A stretch of DNA of 41,556 nucleotides from Sphingomonas elodea ATCC 31461 (GTDB taxonomy: Bacteria; Pseudomonadota; Alphaproteobacteria; Sphingomonadales; Sphingomonadaceae): positions 1 through 41,556 of the forward strand of contig NZ_AGFU01000029.1 of NCBI RefSeq assembly GCF_000226955.1, written 5' to 3'. The notes below the pieces were generated by a model. That model saw only the letters and a list, made by a program, of their open reading frames with translations, was not told where the DNA came from and did not search any database. Below are positions 6,909 through 14,978 of the stretch, piece after piece. The number at the start of each line of letters is the position of its first letter. Within the stretch, counting starts at the first letter, position 1. The position numbers were made by a program, and so were the translations under genes.

Positions 6909-9848
6909 ATGCGACATATTCTTTCGATCCGGGGTACGACGGCGCTCGGCGCAATGGCGGCGTCCCTGCTTGCGGCAGCCGGCGCGAAGGCGCAGGAAAC
7001 CGATAGCGTTCCGGTAGCAGCGGAAAGCGAGCGCCCAGCAGAGATCACCGTTACCGGCACCCGCATCCGCCGCCCCGATCTGGAGAGCAACAGCCCGCTA
7101 ACCAGCGTCGACGCGCAGGAAATCCGCTATCAGGGCGCGGTGAATGCCGAGACGCTGCTCAACCGCCTGCCGCAATTCACCCCGGACGCGAACGAGAACG
7201 TCTCCAACGGCTCGGACGGTACCGCCCAGATCAACCTGCGCGGGCTGGGCTCGAACCGCGTGCTCACGCTTATCAACGGCCAGCGCGTGCTGTCCTCGCA
7301 GGCGACCAACATCAACTTCATTCCCACCGCACTGATCGAGCGGGTGGACGTGGTCACCGGCGGCGCGTCCGCCGTCTACGGCTCGGATGCGATGTCGGGC
7401 GTCGTCAACTTCATCCTGCGCGACCATCTCGACGGGCTGAAGATCGACGCGCAGACCAGCTTCGCCCAGCACACCAACGACAATGCCTATGTCCGCGGGC
7501 TGGTCTCATCCAGGGGCTATCAGCTGGCGCCGCGCAACGTGTTCGACGGCGGCAAGCAGGACGTGAACGGCGCCTTCGGCAAGAATTTCGCCGGCGGCCG
7601 CGGCAACGTGACGGTCTATGGCGGCTATCGCCACACCGAGCCGGTGCTGCAGGCGACGCGCGATTATTCCTCCTGCGCGCTCAATGCCAATGGCGATTCG
7701 GCGCTGATCTGCGGCGGGTCCAGCAACAGCACCTTCGGCACCTTCGCGCCGCTCACCGGCCCCAGCGCGGGCCAGGGCTATCTCACCAACAACCGCAACG
7801 GCTCCAAGACCTGGGTCCCCTATACCGCGGACTATGCCTATAACTATGCGCCGACCAACTACATCCAGCGCTCGGACGAGCGCTACACCGGCGGCGGCTA
7901 TGCCTCGTTCGAGATCGCGCCGGTGGCGAAGGTCTATGCCAATTTCATGTGGATGAAGGATCGCACCTTCTCGCAGGTCGCACCGTCCGCGCTGTTCCTC
8001 GGCACCACCTTCACCATTCCGTGCAACAACCCGCTGCTCGGACCCGCGCAGGCCACCGCCCTGTGCGGCGCGGCCGCCGGCACGTCGGCGACGGCGGATA
8101 CGCTGATCGGCTACCGCCTGGGCAGCGGCTCCTCGCGGCGCGACGATCTGCGCCACCAGGATTATCGCTACAATGCCGGGGTGAAGGGCGATCTCGGCCA
8201 CGGCTTCAGCTATGACCTGGGATATCTGTTCGCGCTGTCGCGCTACAACGAGACCTATCTCAACAACATCGACAACATCAAAGCGCAGCGCGCGCTGGAC
8301 GTGGTGTCGGTGAACGGCGTGCCCACCTGCCGGTCGAAGATCGACGGCACCGATCCCGCCTGCACGCCGATCGACGTGTTCAAGGCAGACGGGATCAGCC
8401 AGGACCAGGCGAAGTATCTGTTCAGCCCGTCCAATACCGCCGCGCGCAACACGCTGGAGGTCTTCTCGGGCACGCTGAGCGGCGATCTCGGCACCTTCGG
8501 CATCCAGAGCCCCTGGTCGAACCGCGGCGCGGGACTCGCCGTCGGCGCCGAGCATCGCCGGGAGACGACCCGCTTCACCGTCGACGAGGTCGCCGCCCAG
8601 GGCGGCGCGACCAACTCGGACGGCATCATCTCGGTCAACGATGCCTATGCCGAGCTGGAAGTGCCGCTCGTCGCCAATGTGCCGTTCGTCCACGAGCTGA
8701 CGGTCAACGGCGGCATCCGCTATTCGGGCTATGTCAACGAGCAGCGCTCGACCGCATCGCGCTCCACCTACACCGCCTGGACCTACAAGGCGGAACTGGC
8801 CTGGGCGCCGATCGACGGCGCACGCCTGCGCGCCAGCTACAACCGCGCGATCCGCGCGCCCAACATCGCCGAGCTGTTCGCGTCGCGCGGCATCGGCAAC
8901 GTCTCGCTCAACGATCCCTGCGCGGGCGCAGCGCCCACCGCCTCGCTCGCCGCCTGCAAGACGACCGGCGTGACCGACGCGCAATACGGCAACATCATCC
9001 AGTGCCCGGCCGATACCTGCTCACAGTCCTTCGGCGGCAACCCGGCGGTGAAGCCCGAGGTGGCGGACACCTACACCGTCGGCCTGGTCGTCACGCCGCG
9101 TCAGGTCCCCCGCCTGTCGCTGTCGGTCGACTATTACCACATCAAGGTGAGGGGCTATATCGGCAACATCGATCCCACTCTGATCGTCAGCCAGTGCGTC
9201 AACACCGGCTCGCCCTATTATTGCAGCCAGTTCCGCCGCGATCCGCGCTCGGGCGCGATCTTCGGCGCCAATGGCTATATCGTCGGCAGCACCCAGAATA
9301 CCGGCTACCTGCTCACCTCCGGCATCGACATGTCCGCCGCCTACAATTTCGCGATCGGCCGGCTGGGCCGCATTGATGCGAGCATGGTCGGTACCTGGAC
9401 CGAACAACAGACCGAACAGCCGCTGCCGGGCCTGGGTACCTTCGACTGCAAGGGCCTGTACGGCTATAGCTGCGGCCAGCCTAATCCGAGCTGGCGCCAC
9501 GTCGCCCGCTTCACTTGGAGCACGCCGGGCGACAAGGCGACGCTGTCGCTGTCCTGGCGCCACTTCGCCTCGACGACGCTGTCGAGCCTGTCGAGCAACG
9601 AGTTCCTGACAGGCACCTCCAGCGTCATCAATGCGCGCATCCCCACCTACAATTATCTGGACCTCGCGACGACCATCTCCGTCGACAAGCGGCTCCAGCT
9701 GCGCGCGGGCGTCAACAACCTCACCGACAAGGCGCCGCCGGCGATCGCCAGCGGCATCCTCAGCAGCTTCGGCAACGGCAACACCTATCCGGGCGTGTAC
9801 GATCCGCTGGGTCGCACGCTGTTCGCAGGCTTCTCGCTGACCTTCTGA
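6909..9848 (+). CDS. TonB-dependent receptor
   Basis: An outer-membrane active transporter of 979 residues. It has a Sec signal peptide (MRHILSIRG to about Ala-Lys-Ala-Gln near residue 29), a short linker with the TonB-box-like ITVTGTRI, a plug domain to about residue 170 (LRGLGSNRVLTLINGQRV, then GGASAVYGSDAMSGVVNFI), and a 22-strand barrel ending in an aromatic C-terminus (FAGFSLTF). This type is abundant in sphingomonads and Caulobacter. The start at 6909 has AAGGGGTGG upstream; the frame runs slightly farther but the signal peptide fits this ATG. Divergent from the deaminase operon, it likely imports hydroxyproline- or proline-containing peptides; the substrate is an inference from position. 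Several cysteine pairs in the extracellular loop regions suggest disulfides. Confidence 0.93.
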   Translation: MRHILSIRGTTALGAMAASLLAAAGAKAQETDSVPVAAESERPAEITVTGTRIRRPDLESNSPLTSVDAQEIRYQGAVNAETLLNRLPQFTPDANENVSNGSDGTAQINLRGLGSNRVLTLINGQRVLSSQATNINFIPTALIERVDVVTGGASAVYGSDAMSGVVNFILRDHLDGLKIDAQTSFAQHTNDNAYVRGLVSSRGYQLAPRNVFDGGKQDVNGAFGKNFAGGRGNVTVYGGYRHTEPVLQATRDYSSCALNANGDSALICGGSSNSTFGTFAPLTGPSAGQGYLTNNRNGSKTWVPYTADYAYNYAPTNYIQRSDERYTGGGYASFEIAPVAKVYANFMWMKDRTFSQVAPSALFLGTTFTIPCNNPLLGPAQATALCGAAAGTSATADTLIGYRLGSGSSRRDDLRHQDYRYNAGVKGDLGHGFSYDLGYLFALSRYNETYLNNIDNIKAQRALDVVSVNGVPTCRSKIDGTDPACTPIDVFKADGISQDQAKYLFSPSNTAARNTLEVFSGTLSGDLGTFGIQSPWSNRGAGLAVGAEHRRETTRFTVDEVAAQGGATNSDGIISVNDAYAELEVPLVANVPFVHELTVNGGIRYSGYVNEQRSTASRSTYTAWTYKAELAWAPIDGARLRASYNRAIRAPNIAELFASRGIGNVSLNDPCAGAAPTASLAACKTTGVTDAQYGNIIQCPADTCSQSFGGNPAVKPEVADTYTVGLVVTPRQVPRLSLSVDYYHIKVRGYIGNIDPTLIVSQCVNTGSPYYCSQFRRDPRSGAIFGANGYIVGSTQNTGYLLTSGIDMSAAYNFAIGRLGRIDASMVGTWTEQQTEQPLPGLGTFDCKGLYGYSCGQPNPSWRHVARFTWSTPGDKATLSLSWRHFASTTLSSLSSNEFLTGTSSVINARIPTYNYLDLATTISVDKRLQLRAGVNNLTDKAPPAIASGILSSFGNGNTYPGVYDPLGRTLFAGFSLTF

Positions 9849-9868
9849 GCCTCCTACCCTTTGCCCCC

Positions 9869-9894
9869 GGGGCCGGCGTGCAAGCGTCGGCCCC
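9869..9894 (+). terminator. Stem-loop after the TonB receptor
   Basis: GGGGCCGGCG (9869-9878) pairs with CGTCGGCCCC (9885-9894), one mismatch, 6-base loop, 20 bases after the receptor stop. No T-run follows, so it may be a Rho-dependent or mRNA-stabilising hairpin. Confidence 0.45.
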
Positions 9895-9973
9895 ACCCCT
9901 TATATCCTGCGGATTGCCACGCCCCCTCCCCCGTCCTAGGCTGTCGCAAAATACAGCCGCGGAGAGGCGACCG

Positions 9974-10309
9974 ATGATCCTGCCCTTGCTGCTCCTGCTC
10001 CAGAGTGCGACCGCGCCGACGCCCGAGGAGGAAATCATCGTGGTGTCGCGCCAGCTGCGCATGATCCGCGTCGATCTTAAGGCCGGCAAGCATGCCGGCG
10101 GCATGACGCTCCAGCGCTGCCGGATCCTGCGCGGATCGGGCCAGGCGGATCTGGACGCGATCCCCTGTGACGTGGCCGAGCAATGCGTGGCCTCCGGCGT
10201 GCCGACGCGGCGGGAGCTCAAGGCCTGCGTCGAGGATCGCTCGACCGACCGGATCAACGCTCTGCTTGCCGCGCGACGTGCTGCGCGGCTGGCATCGCAA
10301 CCGGGCTAA
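9974..10309 (+). CDS. Small secreted protein of unknown function
   Basis: 111 residues. The start at 9974 has GGAGAGG upstream and gives a short hydrophobic N-terminus (MILPLLLLLQSA) that looks like a signal peptide with cleavage near residue 14. The mature part contains the segment EEIIVVSRQLRMIRVDLKAGK and three cysteines, two of them near the C-terminus, so a disulfide-bonded periplasmic protein is likely. The pattern resembles short exported proteins seen in many sphingomonads, but I cannot name a family. It stands alone on the plus strand between the TonB receptor and the convergent M20 peptidase, whose stop is 16 bases away. Confidence 0.7.
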   Translation: MILPLLLLLQSATAPTPEEEIIVVSRQLRMIRVDLKAGKHAGGMTLQRCRILRGSGQADLDAIPCDVAEQCVASGVPTRRELKACVEDRSTDRINALLAARRAARLASQPG

Positions 10310-10324
10310 GGCCGGCGCCCCTCC

Positions 10325-11647
10325 CTATCGCATGCTCCGCTCCGCGCTCAGCCGCGACATCAGGATCGCCGCGCGCTTGGCCTGGCGGCGGATGCTGGCG
10401 AGATCCACCGTCTCGCCCGGCGCATGGTCGCCGGTGCTGTAGGGGCCTAGCCCGGCCAGGCTGTCGACATCGGCGGCGACGAACGAAACGTCCCCCGCCC
10501 CGCGCTTCAGCGGATCGAGCGCCGGCATCTCGGCCAGCCCCAGATCGCGGTTCACCCCGTTGAGCTTCGCCAGCAGCGCCTTGTTGCCCTCGGTCGGCGC
10601 CATCGGCGGATAGCCCTCGCCGAACTCGATCCGTGCATCGGTGCCCGGCGCATGGGCGGCGACGATCGCCGCCATTTTCGCCTTCACCCGCGCCGTCTGC
10701 TCCGGCGTCAGCGTGCGGATATCGCCGATCGCGACAGCGGTCGCCGGGATGATGTTGGTCTTGCCCGCTGCCGCCGCGGTGCCGCTCTCGTCGATGCTCG
10801 CCCGCGCGCCGCCCGCGATCACGCCGGTGTTGAAGGTCAGGTTGGGCTCGGGCAGCTCCTTGCGGAAGGTGGTGAGGATGCGTGCCAGCTCGTAGACCGC
10901 GCCGTCGCCCATGTCCGCCGAGAAGATGCCCGAGCTGTGCCCGGTTCGGCCGCTGGCGGTGATCCGCCAGTCGATCGCCGAGCGCCGCGCGATCGAGCCC
11001 ATGTCGCGCCCGCTATCGATCACCAGCCCCTCGAAATCGAGCGCGACATCGGCGCGCTTGCCCGCCGCGATCAGGTCGGCGCGGGCGATGCGGTGCGGGC
11101 TGCCGGACTTTTCCTCGTCGCCGGTCAGGTGCACCTCGATATTGGCGTTCTTCAGCGTCCCAGCCGCCTGCATCGCACGCAGTGCCGAGACGATCACGAC
11201 CATGCCGCCCTTGTCGTCCCCTGCCCCCGGCCCTTCCGCCAGATCGCCCTTGCGGACGAATTTCTGGAACGGCGAGCCGGGCTCGAACACGGTATCGAGA
11301 TGGCCGATCAGCAGCAGTGTCTTGGTCCCCGGCTTGCCGCGATGGACCGCGATCAGATGGCCGGCGCGCTGCACCGCGTCCATCGGCTTCCAGGTGACGG
11401 TGAAGCCCAGCGGCTCCAGCTCGGCGCGCATCATGGTGCCGACCCGGGTGACGCCGTCCAGGTTCAGCGTGCCGCTGTTCTGGTTGACCAGTTTCTCGAG
11501 CAGCGCGACCGAGCGCTCATAGTCCGCGTCGACGGTGCGGCTGATCACCGCTTCCGCCGGCGACAGGCGCTGCGCGACGGCGGGGGTCGCCGGCACCGGC
11601 GCGGCGAGGACGGCGGCGATCAGGGTTCGGCGGAAGAACGTGGTCAA
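10325..11647 (-). CDS. Secreted M20 family metallopeptidase (glutamate carboxypeptidase-like)
   Basis: A di-zinc exopeptidase of 440 residues with a Sec signal peptide (about 1-26, ending ATPAVAQ), hence periplasmic. Metal and catalytic residues are visible: His116 in GHLDTVF with Asp118, Asp144 in GAGDDKGG, and Glu178-Glu179 in TGDEEKSG. The dimerisation domain follows (the ASGRTGHSSGIF segment). No ATG fits; the TTG at 11647 has GAGGATC upstream and begins the signal peptide, so it is taken as start. Longer in-frame starts add an implausible arginine- and serine-rich leader. It could trim glutamate- or other C-terminal residues from peptides brought in by the receptors. It is not in an obvious operon. 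Confidence 0.87.
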   Translation of the reverse strand: MTTFFRRTLIAAVLAAPVPATPAVAQRLSPAEAVISRTVDADYERSVALLEKLVNQNSGTLNLDGVTRVGTMMRAELEPLGFTVTWKPMDAVQRAGHLIAVHRGKPGTKTLLLIGHLDTVFEPGSPFQKFVRKGDLAEGPGAGDDKGGMVVIVSALRAMQAAGTLKNANIEVHLTGDEEKSGSPHRIARADLIAAGKRADVALDFEGLVIDSGRDMGSIARRSAIDWRITASGRTGHSSGIFSADMGDGAVYELARILTTFRKELPEPNLTFNTGVIAGGARASIDESGTAAAAGKTNIIPATAVAIGDIRTLTPEQTARVKAKMAAIVAAHAPGTDARIEFGEGYPPMAPTEGNKALLAKLNGVNRDLGLAEMPALDPLKRGAGDVSFVAADVDSLAGLGPYSTGDHAPGETVDLASIRRQAKRAAILMSRLSAERSMR

Positions 11648-11708
11648 GGCGGCGATCCTCGGTGGTTTGGCCCAGTTGAGCAGGCCGCCCCGACGATCGC
11701 AAGCGCGT

Positions 11709-11942
11709 TCAGGAAAGCTGGCGTGCCAGATCCGCCAGCAGGATCCGCGCGACCGGCTGATTGCGCTCGTCCTCGATATCGAGGCTGCCGTGGAGCGGCG
11801 CGCGGGCGCCGCGGTGGCGCAGCAGCTTCCGCGCGAGGCCATGGCCGGCGATCAGCGCCGGGCGAAGATCGGGAAGCTCGCGCTGCTCCGTCGGGTGGGG
11901 ATGGTGATCCGGGGTGCACAGGCGGAAGCAATAAGCGGGCAT
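11709..11942 (-). CDS. DUF6894-like small protein
   Basis: 77 residues. The start (MPAYCFRL), the middle ELPDLRPALIAGHGLARKLLR and the C-terminal pattern (LDIEDERNQPVARILLADL) follow the layout of DUF6894, a short alphaproteobacterial family usually beginning M-x-x-Y-F and containing ELPDL followed by an alanine-rich helix. The glycine-aspartate pair typical of the N-terminus has changed, so this copy is divergent. The ribosome site before 11942 is weak. It lies 61 bases upstream of the M20 peptidase on the same strand and may be its first operon gene. Function is unknown. Confidence 0.5.
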   Translation of the reverse strand: MPAYCFRLCTPDHHPHPTEQRELPDLRPALIAGHGLARKLLRHRGARAPLHGSLDIEDERNQPVARILLADLARQLS

Positions 11943-11991
11943 GCAAGCATAATGTCTTTTGCCTCAACTGGTTGCTGGAGCTTGATGTAAA

Positions 11992-13332
11992 TTATCGTTG
12001 CTGTGGTGCCGCCTTCGCCACCTCCACTGCATAGAGGTGCGCGGCGCCCTCGAAATTGCCGCGGAACAGGATCCATTTGCCGTCGGGCGTGAAGATCATG
12101 TTGGGCTCCAGCCGATAGTCCTGCGCCCGCATGTCGACCAGCTTTTCGGCCTCCAGCGTGCCGGGCGCGATCAGGTCGCCGGCATTGTCGGCATGGATGC
12201 CGGCGACGTCGCCGATCGCCCTGGGGGTGAACAGGTACAGATATTTCCCGTCCGGCGCGTGCGCGACCATCTCCGGATCGCCGCCGTCGCCGGAGAAGCG
12301 CGCGCCGTCGGGCGCCTGGTTATAGTGGATTGACCAGAGGTTGCGCTCGACATGGTACCAGCGGCGCTTGCCCGTCGCGAGTTCGATGCCGGCCAGCCAG
12401 AACACCTGCCCGCGCGGCGTCTGGAGATCGTACCAGACCCATTTGCCGTCGGGCGAGAAGAACTCGTGGCCGGCAATCTCCATGTTCATCGTGCGGGTGT
12501 GCAGCCGGCGCTTGGCCGTGCCGTCCGCGCGGATCGCCCAGAGTCGGTCGACGCGGTGCCACGGCCCTTCGTGGCAATAGAGGATCTGCTGCGGATCGGT
12601 GGGCGAGAACTGGACATGGTTGAGCCAGTCGGTGGAGGCCGTGACCACCCGCCGCGCGCCGGTGCGCAGGTCGATGGTGAAGATTTCCATCGGTACGTGC
12701 GCGTCGAGGCGGCGGTTCATGTGGACCTCCTTCGCCTCGGCATAGGGCAGCGGCTTCCCGTCGGGCCCGTTGGCGCGATAGTCGTTCATGCCGGGCGTGT
12801 TCACCTCGCCCTCGGCGCGGGCGAGCGTGCCGTCGGGTTTCAGCGGCACGATCGGCTTCGCGACCTGGCCGAGCAGCAGCGTCTCGTCGGCGTTGATCGA
12901 GCCGATCCAGCCGCCCGGCACCGTCGCCACGCGGCGCACCGCGCCCGTATCCGCATCGGCGGCGAACACGCCGAACGGGCCGCCGGCATCGTCGCGGCCC
13001 CGCTCGGCGAAATAGACGTTGCGGCTCCGGCGGCCGGTGAACAGCAGCACCGCGCCCGGCCGCGTCACCAGCGGCTTCATGTCCCACGTCTTCAGATCGA
13101 CCAGCGCGATGCCTTGGGGCGTCGTCACCGCCATCCTGTCGCCCTGGGGCAGAAAGCCGTTCTGGGTGAAATACAGGCTCACCGTGCCGGCCTCGCGGCT
13201 GATCCGCACGATGCGGTGCCCGGTGGTCTTGTCGATCCACTCCGCGGCGGGTTGCGCGGCGACCGTTCCTGTCGCCAGCGTCAGCGCGATGCCCATCGCC
13301 AGCCCTCGCGCGCGCTGCCCGAACCGTGCCAT
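11992..13332 (-). CDS. Secreted oligogalacturonate lyase (PL22-like)
   Basis: A seven-bladed-propeller lyase of 446 residues. Family members cleave unsaturated or saturated digalacturonate to 5-keto-4-deoxyuronate. The diagnostic stretch LNHVQFSPTDPQQILYCHEGPWHRVDRLW lies at 237-265, in two parts around His239, His254 and His259. His289 (AGHEFFSPDGK) and His336/Gln339 (IHYNQ) are candidates for the metal site. A Sec signal peptide (about 1-27, GTVAAQ) marks this copy as periplasmic, whereas the enterobacterial enzyme is cytoplasmic. The start at 13332 has GGGAGAG. It is divergent from a sugar symporter 116 bases away, which suggests periplasmic cleavage followed by monomer uptake. Confidence 0.88.
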   Translation of the reverse strand: MARFGQRARGLAMGIALTLATGTVAAQPAAEWIDKTTGHRIVRISREAGTVSLYFTQNGFLPQGDRMAVTTPQGIALVDLKTWDMKPLVTRPGAVLLFTGRRSRNVYFAERGRDDAGGPFGVFAADADTGAVRRVATVPGGWIGSINADETLLLGQVAKPIVPLKPDGTLARAEGEVNTPGMNDYRANGPDGKPLPYAEAKEVHMNRRLDAHVPMEIFTIDLRTGARRVVTASTDWLNHVQFSPTDPQQILYCHEGPWHRVDRLWAIRADGTAKRRLHTRTMNMEIAGHEFFSPDGKWVWYDLQTPRGQVFWLAGIELATGKRRWYHVERNLWSIHYNQAPDGARFSGDGGDPEMVAHAPDGKYLYLFTPRAIGDVAGIHADNAGDLIAPGTLEAEKLVDMRAQDYRLEPNMIFTPDGKWILFRGNFEGAAHLYAVEVAKAAPQQR

Positions 13333-13448
13333 GATCGCTCTCCCAAGCCGCTTGATGTTGTTTCACATAGTATGATAGCAGTTCAGAATATGGAGTAAAG
13401 CAGCCGGCAGGCGCGGTTCGTCGCGCCAGGCCGGGTCCAGGAGAGCAA
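13333..13448. promoter_or_regulatory. Divergent promoter region between lyase and symporter
   Basis: The 116-base gap holds both promoters. The only symmetric element I see is CATA-G-TATG (13366-13374) in an AT-rich stretch, of the 4-1-4 form used by GntR/FCD proteins. It may be the operator of the local pectin regulon, possibly for the regulator at 26.8 kb. Ribosome sites occupy the two ends. Confidence 0.35.
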
Positions 13449-14978
13449 ATGGCCCAGCGCGCCCCCGCCGCCCGCCCCGTCCGGTGGTTCAACTATCTCG
13501 CCTACGGCTCGAACGACGTGCTCGGCGCAGGCTCGATGGCGGTGATCTCGGGCTGGGTGCTGATCTTCTATACCCAGTTCTGCGGGCTGGAGGCGTGGCA
13601 GGCGGCGCTGATCTTCACCGTCGCGCGCGTGCTCGATGCGATCGCCTCGCCGGTGATCGGCCACCTTTCGGACAATATGGGCGAAACCGCGCTCGGCCGC
13701 CGGTTCGGGCGGCGGCGCTTCTTCATCCTCGCGGCGATCCCGCTCCTGCCCTCCTTCGCGATCATGTGGGTCGCGGGGCAGGGCTTCTGGTATTATCTCG
13801 TCACCTATGTGCTGTTCGAGCTGGTCTACGCGATGGAGATCATTCCGTACGAAACGCTCGCAGCCGAAATGGGCCGCGACTATCGCACCAAGGCCAAGTT
13901 CGCGGGCGTCCGCATCCTGTTCGCGCAGGCGAGCGCGATCCTGGCGGGGTTCCTGCCGGGCATGCTGATCCAGGCGCTGGGCAAGGACAGCCCACAGACC
14001 TTCCTCTACATGGGCATCCTGTTCTCAGGGCTGTTCATGGTGACGGCGGGGCTGCTCTATCGGTTCAGCTGGGAGCGGCCGGCCGCCGAAGTGGCGGCGC
14101 TGCGTCCCGAAGGGGCACCGCGCGCGACGGTGGGCGCGGCGATCCGCGGGCTCTACACCAATTTATTCAGCACCTTCCGCATCCGCGCCTTCCGGCTGCA
14201 CCTGGGCATGTATCTGGGCGGCTATATCAGCCAGGACGTGTTCAACGCCGCCTTCACCTTCTTCGTCGTCTTCGCGCTGGCCGGCACGATCACGACGGCG
14301 TCGACGCTGCTGGGGACGATGTACATCGTCCAGTTCGTCGCGGTGATGCTGGCGATCAACCTGGCGCTGCGCAGCTCGCCCGCCCGCGCCTATCAGCTGG
14401 CGGCGCTGAGCTTCGCGGCGGGCGTGCTGGTGCTGCTGGCCGAATGGGCCACCGGCATCCGCGCCGGCAGCCTCTGGCTATGGCTGCCGATCACGCTGGC
14501 CGGGCTCGGCCGCGGCGCGCTCAACTACATTCCCTGGGCGACCTACAACTACATGGCCGATGTTGACGAAATCGTCACCGGCCGACGCCGCGAAGGCGCC
14601 TTCGCGGGCGTGATGACCTTTGTTCGGAAACTCACCCAGGCCGCAGCGGTGGCCGGCGTCGGCGCGATCATGAGCGCGGGCGGTTTCGCCAAGGGCGCGG
14701 CGGTGCAGAGCCCGCAGGCGATCCACACCATCGCGCTGGTGCTCGGGATCGGCACGGTGGGCGTGCTGATCGCGGGCATGCTGGTCTCTACCCGCTTCCG
14801 GCTCAACGCCGCGACCCACGACGTGCTGATGGCCGAGATCGACCGATTCAAGCGCGGCGAACGGGCGCCCGCGTCCCCACAGGCGCAGGCGATCGTGGAA
14901 GACCTCTCCGGCTGGCGCTACGCCGAGCTCTGGGGCAACAATCCCGTCGCCGGCGTGCGCACTCAGCCCAGCGCCTGA
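13449..14978 (+). CDS. GPH (glycoside-pentoside-hexuronide) family cation:sugar symporter
   Basis: An inner-membrane MFS-type transporter of 509 residues with about 12 hydrophobic segments. Characteristic GPH features are the N-terminal YGSNDVLGAG, the helix 2-3 motif DAIASPVIGHLSDN, and the basic cytoplasmic loop LGRRFGRRRFF. The start at 13449 follows CAGGAGAG. Divergent from the oligogalacturonate lyase, so the likely cargo is a galacturonate-derived monomer or short oligomer; no substrate residue can be read directly. The last 16 bases overlap the 3' end of the convergent MHYT-GGDEF-EAL gene. Confidence 0.87.
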   Translation: MAQRAPAARPVRWFNYLAYGSNDVLGAGSMAVISGWVLIFYTQFCGLEAWQAALIFTVARVLDAIASPVIGHLSDNMGETALGRRFGRRRFFILAAIPLLPSFAIMWVAGQGFWYYLVTYVLFELVYAMEIIPYETLAAEMGRDYRTKAKFAGVRILFAQASAILAGFLPGMLIQALGKDSPQTFLYMGILFSGLFMVTAGLLYRFSWERPAAEVAALRPEGAPRATVGAAIRGLYTNLFSTFRIRAFRLHLGMYLGGYISQDVFNAAFTFFVVFALAGTITTASTLLGTMYIVQFVAVMLAINLALRSSPARAYQLAALSFAAGVLVLLAEWATGIRAGSLWLWLPITLAGLGRGALNYIPWATYNYMADVDEIVTGRRREGAFAGVMTFVRKLTQAAAVAGVGAIMSAGGFAKGAAVQSPQAIHTIALVLGIGTVGVLIAGMLVSTRFRLNAATHDVLMAEIDRFKRGERAPASPQAQAIVEDLSGWRYAELWGNNPVAGVRTQPSA

